Shown: positions 8,722 to 15,666 of the stretch, piece by piece
How the letters are laid out: each line of letters starts with the position of its first letter
How positions within the stretch are numbered: position 1 is the first letter of the stretch
NCBI RefSeq assembly: GCF_014137865.1
Contig: NZ_JACGWU010000001.1
Span: forward strand, 1-64,000
Source of the DNA: Alpinimonas psychrophila
GTDB lineage: Bacteria; Actinomycetota; Actinomycetes; Actinomycetales; Microbacteriaceae
Direction of reading: 5' to 3'
DNA length: 64,000 nucleotides
Notes under the pieces: model-generated
Database searches by the model: none
What the model saw: the letters and a program-made list of their open reading frames with translations, nothing else
What the model was told of the DNA's origin: nothing
Position numbers and translations under genes: made by a program

Positions 8722-9815
8722 TGGAGTCACCCTTGCGCGCCGGAATCCTGGGCGGCGGTTTTATGGCGGAAGTGCACTCGCGGGCCATTCGGGCGGCCGG
8801 TCACGAGGTCATCATGATTTCGAGTTCCTCGCCAGAAAAGTCCGCTGAAGCGGCATCTCGCCTTGGTGTGCGTCATGTTGCGGCGGATGCGCGAAGGCTC
8901 GTTGAATCTGAGTCGGTCGACGTGGTGCACGTGTGCACCCCCAACGCTTTTCACGCCGAGCAAGCAGAGCTTGCCATCGCGGTGGGAAAACCCGTGGTGT
9001 GCGAAAAACCCCTTGCCACCTCTGTGAGGGATGCCACCAACCTCGTCAGTCGAGCCGCGGAGTCGAAAACTCCCACGGCTGTGCCCTTTGTGTACCGCTA
9101 TTACCCTGCTGTCCGCGAGATTCGCTCCAGGATTTTGCGCGGCGACGCCGGTGAACTTCACCTTTTGCATGGCGCCTACCTTCAGGATTGGCTCGCCCTC
9201 CCAACGGCAACAAACTGGCGCGTCAACGAAGCCGTCGGTGGCGCGTCACGGACGTTCGCCGATATTGGGGTGCACTGGTGTGATGCCATGGAATTTGTCA
9301 CCGGCCACAGAATCACGCGTCTTGTTTCCCTCCTCGCGCGGCCACATCCGGCGCGTGGCGCTACCGAAGACTCCGCATCCATTCTGTTTGAAACGGATCG
9401 GGGTGCCTCGGGCACTCTCATTGCCAGTCAGATTTCCCATGGACGCAAGAACCAGTTGGCATTTTCGTTCGATGGAGAACTTGAATCGTTTGAATGGAAT
9501 CAGGAACACCCTGGGCAGTTCTCGGCCTCCACCCCGAATGGCTCGACGAACGTGAACGTCGGTTCCGTCGAATTGGCAGCGGCTTCGGCCCAAGAACTTG
9601 CGTACCTGCCGGCGGGTCATCCTCAGGGGTACCAAGATGCCTTCAATGCGTTCATGGCGGATGCCTACGCGTCATTTCAGGGCGATGTTGCCCCGGACCT
9701 CCCCACTTTTGAAGATGGTTTGCGCGCTGCCGTCATCACCGAAGCAGTTTTGCAATCAGCGCAGTCTCGACAATGGGTTGACGTCGCGCGAGTTGCGGCG
9801 CCCGCAATCCACTAG
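8721..9815 (+). CDS. lgdC: Gfo/Idh/MocA oxidoreductase, possible 3-keto-glucose reductase
   Basis: A 364-residue relative of the dehydrogenase at 5042, with the Rossmann motif GGGFMA near residue 11, the CEKPLA motif with Lys96, and a DIGVHWCD segment that supplies the Asp/His pair near residue 175. Two Gfo/Idh/MocA enzymes in one operon suggest that one oxidises and the other reduces a keto sugar. In the levoglucosan scheme this would be LgdC, which reduces 3-keto-D-glucose to glucose with NADH. That role is inferred from operon content only. The start overlaps the permease stop by one base. Confidence 0.7.
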   Translation: MESPLRAGILGGGFMAEVHSRAIRAAGHEVIMISSSSPEKSAEAASRLGVRHVAADARRLVESESVDVVHVCTPNAFHAEQAELAIAVGKPVVCEKPLATSVRDATNLVSRAAESKTPTAVPFVYRYYPAVREIRSRILRGDAGELHLLHGAYLQDWLALPTATNWRVNEAVGGASRTFADIGVHWCDAMEFVTGHRITRLVSLLARPHPARGATEDSASILFETDRGASGTLIASQISHGRKNQLAFSFDGELESFEWNQEHPGQFSASTPNGSTNVNVGSVELAAASAQELAYLPAGHPQGYQDAFNAFMADAYASFQGDVAPDLPTFEDGLRAAVITEAVLQSAQSRQWVDVARVAAPAIH

Positions 9816-9842
9816 ATTCGCAGTGAGTTCAAAGGAGCACTA

Positions 9843-10850
9843 ATGACCAGACCCATCACACTTTTTACCGGCCAATGGGCTGACCTCCCACTCGAACAGG
9901 TCGCTCAGTACGCCAGTGAGTGGGGATACGACGGGCTCGAAATCGCCTGCTCTGGGGAGCATCTTGACGTGTGGCGTGCCGCCGAAGATGACGCATACGT
10001 TCAGGAACGTCTCGACATTCTCGATCGCTACAATCTGAAGCTTTATGCGATTTCTAATCATCTCAAGGGTCAAGCCGTGTGCGATGATCCCATTGATTTT
10101 CGCCATCAAGCCATCGTCGGTTCCACAGTGTGGGGCGATGGAGATGCCGAGGGTGTTCGCCAGCGCGCGGCCCAAGAACTCAAACTCACGGGCATCGCCG
10201 CCCGCAAGTTGGGTGTTGATACCGTTGTGGGGTTTACCGGCTCAAAAATATGGCCGTATGTTGCAATGTTTCCGCCGGTCCCAGCATCCGTTATTGAAGC
10301 TGGTTACCAAGATTTTGCTGACCGTTGGAATCCCATCATGGATGTGTTTGATGACAATGGTGTTCGGTTTGCACTCGAAGTCCATCCCAGTGAAATTGCC
10401 TATGACTGGCACACGACCGAAAAAACACTCGACGCTATCGGGCACCGTCCCGCATTCGGCTTGAACTGGGATCCGTCTCACATGATGTGGCAAGACATCG
10501 ATCCTGCGGCATTCATTCTCAACTTCGCTGACCGCATTTATCACGTGGACTGTAAAGACACGACAATGCGGCCAAAGGATGGTCGCCGCGGTCGCCTTTC
10601 ATCACATTTACCCTGGGGTGACCCTCGGCGTTCATGGGACTTCGTCTCGGCGGGCCACGGCAGCGTCGATTGGGAAGCCAGTTTTCGAGCCTTGAACACT
10701 ATTGGGTATTCCGGTCCCATCTCAATCGAGTGGGAGGATGCTGGCATGGACCGCCTCCATGGTGCCCCTGAGGCATTGGCGTTCGTCCGCAAGCTGCTTT
10801 GGGCTCCTCCGACAGCTTCTTTTGACGCGGCTTTCAGCAACCAAGGCTGA
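9843..10850 (+). CDS. Sugar phosphate isomerase/epimerase-family TIM-barrel enzyme, second copy
   Basis: A 335-residue xylose-isomerase-like barrel. Conserved ligands are seen in FALEVHPSE (Glu), FGLNWDPSHM (Asp, His), YHVDCKD, and the final ISIEWED (Glu) followed by an arm helix. The GHGSVDWEASFRAL segment is usual in this branch. It is clearly different from the first barrel at 2881 (longer, little direct similarity), so it likely does another step. In the levoglucosan scheme the two would be the eliminating and the hydrating enzymes LgdB1 and LgdB2; which is which cannot be decided. A good AAAGGAG site at 9831-9837 sits 5 bases before the ATG. It is the last gene of the operon. Confidence 0.8.
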   Translation: MTRPITLFTGQWADLPLEQVAQYASEWGYDGLEIACSGEHLDVWRAAEDDAYVQERLDILDRYNLKLYAISNHLKGQAVCDDPIDFRHQAIVGSTVWGDGDAEGVRQRAAQELKLTGIAARKLGVDTVVGFTGSKIWPYVAMFPPVPASVIEAGYQDFADRWNPIMDVFDDNGVRFALEVHPSEIAYDWHTTEKTLDAIGHRPAFGLNWDPSHMMWQDIDPAAFILNFADRIYHVDCKDTTMRPKDGRRGRLSSHLPWGDPRRSWDFVSAGHGSVDWEASFRALNTIGYSGPISIEWEDAGMDRLHGAPEALAFVRKLLWAPPTASFDAAFSNQG

Positions 10851-10912
10851 GACATCCCGAGCGTCAGTCTTCGATGTGCGCCGTGCGTAATGAGGCATAA
10901 AGACAAGCAAGC

Positions 10913-10941
10913 TTGACAAACGCGGTCTAACGAGCCATGAT
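10913..10941 (+). promoter_or_regulatory. Sigma-70-type promoter, leaderless
   Basis: TTGACA (10913-10918), a 17-base spacer, and CATGAT (10936-10941). The -10 box ends six bases before the ATG at 10948, so the transcript should begin at or next to the start codon. Confidence 0.75.
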
Positions 10942-10947
10942 CAAGTT

Positions 10948-11364
10948 ATGACAAACAACCTTGACAGCTCCGGTGTGAGTGCCGGCGATCGTGCTATTTC
11001 ACGCTCTTACCTACGTGAGTTCTGGTCCGGAATGATTGCGTACTTCGTTATCTTGGCTGCCGTTCTCCTGTGGGGGCAGTTGGATGGCGATAGTCCATGG
11101 CGATTCGTTTGGGCACTGTTACCAGTGCTTCCCGCCCTTTGGCTCGTGGTTGCTCTGCTTCGCCACATTCGCCGGATTGATGATTACCAGCGCCAACTTC
11201 TCCTCCAAGGGCTCGCTGCGGGTTTTGCCCTCGCGATGTTGGCCTCGGTGACGTTCGGGTTCTTGGCAATTGCGGGACTTGAGGTTCCCGGGATGGCGTG
11301 GATCATTTACAGCATCGGGATGCTGGGCTGGCTCGTCGCCTCCCAAGTCGTTAAGTACCGATGA
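10948..11364 (+). CDS. Small four-helix membrane protein paired with an XRE regulator
   Basis: A 138-residue protein with four hydrophobic stretches (about residues 30-48, 54-70, 86-108 and 115-135) separated by short basic loops such as RHIRRIDDYQRQLLLQG. I do not recognise a named family with certainty; small proteins of this kind often precede a short XRE regulator in Actinobacteria. Its last codon overlaps the ATG of the regulator at 11361 by 4 bases, so the pair is a translationally coupled unit. It is transcribed from the promoter at 10913, probably without a leader. Confidence 0.75.
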   Translation: MTNNLDSSGVSAGDRAISRSYLREFWSGMIAYFVILAAVLLWGQLDGDSPWRFVWALLPVLPALWLVVALLRHIRRIDDYQRQLLLQGLAAGFALAMLASVTFGFLAIAGLEVPGMAWIIYSIGMLGWLVASQVVKYR

Positions 11365-11582
11365 AGAATCACCTGAAGGTACTTCGCCAAAATCGAGGCT
11401 GGACTCAGGGAGCGCTCGCTGACGAACTCGGCGTTTCGAGACAGACGGTCAACGCCCTCGAAACGGGTCGCTACGATCCAGCTCTTCCCCTAGCCTTCCG
11501 CATTGCTGCCCTCTTTAATCAACCGCTCGAGTCCATATTCATTCCGTCCACCGACTCTGCGTTGCCTTCTGGCCAACAGTAA
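11361..11582 (+). CDS. XRE-family helix-turn-helix regulator, 73 residues
   Basis: A compact Cro/C1-type DNA-binding protein: LKVLRQNRGWTQGALADELGVSRQTVNALETGRYDPALPLAFRIAALF covers the five-helix HTH_3 fold, leaving only a 15-residue tail. It has no effector domain. The 4-base overlap with the upstream membrane protein gene suggests the two act together, for instance the membrane protein sensing and the regulator controlling the pair's own promoter; this is inference. Confidence 0.9.
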   Translation: MKNHLKVLRQNRGWTQGALADELGVSRQTVNALETGRYDPALPLAFRIAALFNQPLESIFIPSTDSALPSGQQ

Positions 11583-11668
11583 AAACCAACTTACCTGGGT
11601 GGGAACTGCAGACACAGCTCCTGCACAGGACGGTCACGTAATATTTGGTTTACGCTGCGAAACGTGGC

Positions 11669-11712
11669 GCCGGACGAGGGATCAGTACCCGGAACGCGAC
11701 AAGACTGGCCAT
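11669..11712 (+). ncRNA. Guanidine-III riboswitch (ykkC-III / mini class)
   Basis: The conserved segments of the 41-base guanidine-III aptamer appear in order: CCGGACGAGG (11670-11679), GTACCCGG (11685-11692) and GACAAGAC followed by TGG (11698-11708). CCGG at 11670-11673 can pair with CCGG at 11689-11692 for stem P1, and CAG/CTG bases (11683-11685 with 11705-11707) can start the pseudoknot. The motif ends about 15 bases before the ATG of a Gdx/SugE exporter, the expected partner. The match is from memory of the Thermobifida fusca aptamer. It should raise expression when guanidinium is bound, probably by freeing the ribosome binding site. Confidence 0.88.
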
Positions 11713-11726
11713 CGAGGTGGATTGTC

Positions 11727-12050
11727 ATGTCATGGATTTTACTCATCGTTTCGGGTGTTTTGGAGGCCGTCTGGGCAACTGCTCTTGGCAAGTCTGACGG
11801 ATTCACGAGACTGTGGCCTTCTGTTGTCTTCGGAGTGGCACTCTTGCTCAGCATGGGGGGCCTCGCTGCTGCAATGCGAGACATTCCCGTCGGTACGGCA
11901 TACGCCGTATGGGTCGGAATCGGGGCTTCGCTCACCGTGCTTTACGCCATGATTTCCGGAAGCGAGCCGGCGTCTCTCCTCAAAATTTTATTGATTTTCG
12001 GCCTTGTTGGCTGTGTCGTCGGCCTCAAACTCGTCGACAGCAACCACTAG
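11727..12050 (+). CDS. gdx: Small multidrug resistance family guanidinium exporter (Gdx/SugE)
   Basis: A 107-residue, four-helix SMR protein starting MSWILLIVSGVLEAVWA, the SugE/Gdx subtype signature, with the essential Glu13 in helix 1. SMR proteins work as antiparallel dimers and swap protons for cations; the Gdx subtype exports guanidinium. The ATG at 11727 is chosen because the longer frame from GTG 11664 would begin inside the riboswitch and its added residues do not look like the family. The guanidine-III riboswitch directly upstream supports a guanidinium role rather than quaternary ammonium resistance. Confidence 0.92.
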   Translation: MSWILLIVSGVLEAVWATALGKSDGFTRLWPSVVFGVALLLSMGGLAAAMRDIPVGTAYAVWVGIGASLTVLYAMISGSEPASLLKILLIFGLVGCVVGLKLVDSNH

Positions 12051-12264
12051 CACGAGGGATTGCTATCGGTTGGATTGACTCAGTGAGGTGCCCTATGGTT
12101 TGGTTTCTCGGGGAGGCGTTCGACAACTCAGCGGTTTTCGGCGTCGTTCTCCCCAGCCGTAAACGGTTTAACGACGCGAACGAGCGCGTAGTTGGGGCAG
12201 CTCACATCCTCGACCCAGCACGCGCCAAAAATATAAACACCAGATACGCACCAGAGACAAGAAA

Positions 12265-12302
12265 CGGGTCAGACGCTACTTTCAAAAATAGCGTCTGACC
12301 CG
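12265..12302 (-). terminator. Terminator of tRNA-Lys, probably bidirectional
   Basis: A perfect 14-bp inverted repeat, CGGGTCAGACGCTA (12265-12278) against TAGCGTCTGACCCG (12289-12302), with a 10-base loop. It starts 10 bases past the CCA end of the minus-strand tRNA-Lys and lies about 215 bases after the gdx stop. The T content after the stem is low on both strands, but the stem is very stable. Confidence 0.7.
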
Positions 12303-12314
12303 GTATTTCTTTGG

Positions 12315-12388
12315 TAGGCCCCGTCGGGATCGAACCGACGACCCTCGGATTAAAAGTCCGATGCTCTAACCAACTGAGCTAGAGGCCC
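12315..12388 (-). tRNA. tRNA-Lys (anticodon TTT)
   Basis: A full 74-base cloverleaf reads on the minus strand. The acceptor stem is GGGCCTC with GGGGCCT, the D arm GCTC...GAGC with a 9-base loop, the anticodon arm TCGGA-CTTTTAA-TCCGA giving TTT, and the T arm GTCGG-TTCGATC-CCGAC. The discriminator is A and CCA is encoded at 12312-12314. Confidence 0.97.
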
Positions 12389-12419
12389 TCGTCACGCAAG
12401 TGACGTTCGTGCAGCATTT

Positions 12420-12425
12420 ATTCTA
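12420..12425 (-). promoter_or_regulatory. -10 box for tRNA-Lys
   Basis: TAGAAT on the minus strand, 31 bases before the mature tRNA 5' end. Between them, GTCAC and GTGAC (about 12391-12404) can form a small hairpin in the pre-tRNA leader. No clear -35 box was found. Confidence 0.5.
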
Positions 12426-12445
12426 CCGAACCGCAGGGACCGAAC

Positions 12446-13687
12446 TCATACAGGGATGCTTGAGTCGTCGGCCTGGTTGCGCGGGGCGTCCGCAAAATAC
12501 TTGCGCCGCAGAATGAATCCCGAAATCAAGGGCAATAAACCCACCCCCACGATCAGCAGGTACTCACTGGTCCAGTCATTACTAACGCCATGCATGATGC
12601 CGACGAGGAGGGGTCCGAGGGCGCCGAGGGCGTAGCCGACACCCTGCACCATTCCGCTGAGCACGACGGCTCCGGCCTGCGTCGTCGTGCGGAAAGCGAT
12701 CATGACCAACGTGATGGAGAAGAGCATTGGCCCGGCTCCGGTGATGACCACCCACAGGACAGTTGCCACACCGGGAAAGAGCCACAGGCCCAGGTTTCCG
12801 ATCACAAAAAAACCGGAGGCGAGAGCGAAGAGGGTAAAGAGGCTTTGGAGCCGTGCCACCAAGCGCGGAATGAAGAACCCCATGGGCAAAGTGATCGCGG
12901 CGTAAACGGCGAGCATAACCCCGGTCTCGGCGGCGCTCATACCTAGGCGTTCCTGGAGCATGGCGGGGAGCCATGCAAACATGACATAGGTCTGAAACGC
13001 GGCCACCGCGAATCCAAGGGTCATGGCCCAACTCGTGGGTGAAGTCCAGACACGGCGTGCGATGCCCGGGGCGTGGGTGACCTCGTAGGTAAGGTCTGTG
13101 CCGCGTTCTGTGTAGATGGTACCGAGCCACGGTAACACCGCAAGGATGGCAATGAGGCCCCAACTCCCGATGGAAATGCGCCAGTCGGTGGCCTGCTCGA
13201 GGGGTGAGGCGAAGTAAGGCGGCACGATGGAAGAGGCTACGGCGACCACCAGGTATATCGACGACATCGTCGAAATACGATCTGGGAAGAAGCGTTTAAC
13301 GAGCGGAGGCAGCAACACGTTGGCGGCACCGATTCCGGCCATCGTGGCGATACTCCAACCTAAGAAGCCCGTCGTTTCTATTGCCGTGGCCCGCAGAATC
13401 TGACCGAGGCCGATGAACAAGGCAGCGGCCACCATCGTCCATTCCAGTCCGATACGGCGGGCGACAAGGGGAGTCAGGGTGCCGACGACGGCGAAGGTCA
13501 GAGGAGCCATCATTCCCAACAAGCCGATGGTCAGCGGGGTGAACGTCACATCTTTTTCGATGGATGCCATGATGGGCGAAACCGAGGTGACCGCCGAGCG
13601 CAACCCTGCTGCGACAAGAAAGATGCCGGCAAAAGTGACGGCGCGCCCGCGGAACAGCGAACGGGAAGGAGAAGCGACGATGTTCAC
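12446..13687 (-). CDS. MFS permease of the CynX/NimT type
   Basis: A 413-residue major facilitator protein with twelve hydrophobic segments starting near residue 15 (FAGIFLVAAGLRSAVTSVSPIM). The opening, with LRSAVTSVSPIMASIEKD, is typical of the cyanate/2-nitroimidazole CynX-NimT branch of MFS transporters. Substrates of actinobacterial members are mostly unknown. It follows the two ABC exporter genes on the same strand with only a 20-base gap, so all three may be one transcript concerned with export. Confidence 0.85.
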   Translation of the reverse strand: MNIVASPSRSLFRGRAVTFAGIFLVAAGLRSAVTSVSPIMASIEKDVTFTPLTIGLLGMMAPLTFAVVGTLTPLVARRIGLEWTMVAAALFIGLGQILRATAIETTGFLGWSIATMAGIGAANVLLPPLVKRFFPDRISTMSSIYLVVAVASSIVPPYFASPLEQATDWRISIGSWGLIAILAVLPWLGTIYTERGTDLTYEVTHAPGIARRVWTSPTSWAMTLGFAVAAFQTYVMFAWLPAMLQERLGMSAAETGVMLAVYAAITLPMGFFIPRLVARLQSLFTLFALASGFFVIGNLGLWLFPGVATVLWVVITGAGPMLFSITLVMIAFRTTTQAGAVVLSGMVQGVGYALGALGPLLVGIMHGVSNDWTSEYLLIVGVGLLPLISGFILRRKYFADAPRNQADDSSIPV

Positions 13688-13707
13688 GAGACCCGGCCAG
13701 TTCGCCG

Positions 13708-15666
13708 TTAGGCCTCGTCGAGAGCGGCCGCAAACTGCGCGTTGTACAGCGCAGCGTATGCCCCATCGGCGGTCAGTAGCGCCTCGTGCGTGCCCTGCTC
13801 GACGATACGGCCAGATTCCATGACGAGGATGAGGTCGGCATCGCGGATGGTCGACAAACGATGCGCAATCACAAAGCTCGTGCGGTCCGCACGAAGGGCC
13901 GACATCGCTTTCTGCACCAACACCTCGGTGCGGGTATCGACGGAGCTGGTGGCTTCATCCAGAATCAAAACGGTCGGGCGTGCCAAGAAGGCGCGGGCAA
14001 TCGTGATTAATTGTTTCTCACCGGCGCTGACATTATCGGCTTCGTCGTTGAGGATAGTGTCGTAGCCGTCAGGCAGGGTATGCACGAAACGATCTACGTA
14101 GGTAGCCGTTGCCGCCTCATGGATATCTTCTTCGGTGGCATCAGGGCGACCGTAGGCAATGTTGTCGCGAATCGTGCCTCCGAAGAGCCACGTGTCCTGC
14201 AACACCATGCCGGTGCGTGAACGCAGGTCATCACGGGTCATCTGGGCGATGTTGGTGCCGTCCAGCGTGATGGTGCCCGAATCCAGCTCGTAGAAGCGCA
14301 TGATCAGGTTCACCAGGGTGGTCTTGCCAGCCCCTGTCGGGCCCACAATCGCGATGGTTTGTCCGGGTTCGGCGACGAGACTGAGGTTTTCAATCAACGG
14401 CTTATCGGCCGCATACCTGAACGAAACATCATCAAATACGAGCTTGCCAACATCGCCGGTGGGAGTCTGCGAAGGTTCTGGATCGGGGGACTGCTCCTGC
14501 GCATCCAACAGGTCAAAGACACGTTCGGCAGAGGCAACGCCCGACTGCACGACGTTGGCCATGGAACCGAGTTGGGTGAGGGGCTGCGTGAACTGGCGTG
14601 AGTACTGAATGAAAGCTTGAACGTCGCCCAGGCTCAGGCTGCCGGATGCCACCATCAGTCCGCCCAACACGGCAATGACCACATACATCAGGTTTCCCAC
14701 GAACATCATGGCGGGCATGATGATGCCCGAGATGAACTGGGCGCCAAAACTCGCGGCGTAGAGCTCATCATTCTTCTGAGCAAAGACCTCGGTCACCTCT
14801 TTTTGGCGACCGAACACCTTGACGAGAGCATGACCACTGTAGGTCTCTTCGATCGTGGCGTTCAGTTCACCCGTGTTCTTCCATTGCGCGGCGAACAACT
14901 TTTGGGCGCGCTTGGCAACCACCGTGGTGATCAGAATCGTGACGGGGATGGTGACGAGGGCGATGATGGCCAGCAGAGGCGAAATGATAAACATCATCGT
15001 GACCACACCAATGACCGTCAGGAGCGAGGTCATGATTTGACTCAAGGACTGTTGCAGGCTCTGCGAGACGTTATCGATGTCGTTCGTGACGCGACTGAGG
15101 AGTTCTCCACGCTGCATACGGTCAAAGTAGCTCAGCGGCAGGCGGTGAATCTTTGCTTCGGCATCTTCACGTAACCGGTAGATCGTGCGTTGCACGACTC
15201 CATTGAGTAGGTAGGCCTGAAGCCAGCTAAAGACGGAGGCGAACACGTAAATAACGAGCACTCCCAGCAAAACCATGCCGAGCTGAGCAAAGTCGATACC
15301 GGCTCCGGGGGTGAGCTTCACGCCCGAAAGAAGGTCTGCTTGCGATGTCTGCCCGGATGCCCGCAGGCCCGCAATTGCCTGCTCCTGAGTAATGCCGGCC
15401 GGAAGCATCTTCGACAGGATGCCCCCGAAGATGATGTTCGTCGCGTTGCCCAAAATCTTGGGTCCGAGAACGGCTAACGTGACCGACACCACGGCGAAGA
15501 GGGTGATGACAAAGATAAGCGTACGCTCGGGGCGAAGACGGCTGACGAGCCTCTTCGCGGAGGCACTGAAATTTTTGGACTTCTCTGCGGGAAGAGAGGG
15601 CCCGCCCATCGGTCCGCGGCCCATTGGGGGGCCGGAGGGGCGAGACGGTTTCAGGGTGTCACTCAT
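13708..15666 (-). CDS. ABC exporter half-transporter with canonical ATPase site
   Basis: A 652-residue fusion of six membrane helices (about residues 50-330, with a long extracellular insert near residues 95-130) and an ABC domain. Walker A is GPTGAGKTT near residue 446, the signature is VSAGEKQLI, and Walker B is VLILDEATSSVD with the catalytic Glu present. The N-terminal 35 residues are Pro/Gly-rich. Its start overlaps the stop of the partner gene at 15663 by 4 bases. With that partner it forms an LmrCD/TM287-288-like heterodimer. The exported substrate is unknown; drugs or lipids are usual. Confidence 0.93.
   Translation of the reverse strand: MSDTLKPSRPSGPPMGRGPMGGPSLPAEKSKNFSASAKRLVSRLRPERTLIFVITLFAVVSVTLAVLGPKILGNATNIIFGGILSKMLPAGITQEQAIAGLRASGQTSQADLLSGVKLTPGAGIDFAQLGMVLLGVLVIYVFASVFSWLQAYLLNGVVQRTIYRLREDAEAKIHRLPLSYFDRMQRGELLSRVTNDIDNVSQSLQQSLSQIMTSLLTVIGVVTMMFIISPLLAIIALVTIPVTILITTVVAKRAQKLFAAQWKNTGELNATIEETYSGHALVKVFGRQKEVTEVFAQKNDELYAASFGAQFISGIIMPAMMFVGNLMYVVIAVLGGLMVASGSLSLGDVQAFIQYSRQFTQPLTQLGSMANVVQSGVASAERVFDLLDAQEQSPDPEPSQTPTGDVGKLVFDDVSFRYAADKPLIENLSLVAEPGQTIAIVGPTGAGKTTLVNLIMRFYELDSGTITLDGTNIAQMTRDDLRSRTGMVLQDTWLFGGTIRDNIAYGRPDATEEDIHEAATATYVDRFVHTLPDGYDTILNDEADNVSAGEKQLITIARAFLARPTVLILDEATSSVDTRTEVLVQKAMSALRADRTSFVIAHRLSTIRDADLILVMESGRIVEQGTHEALLTADGAYAALYNAQFAAALDEA

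Noticed and set aside
12093-12298. 67-codon frame after gdx
   Set aside because: It ends inside the tRNA-Lys terminator, has no ribosome site and the product fits no family. The gap 12051-12264 shows no other convincing feature.
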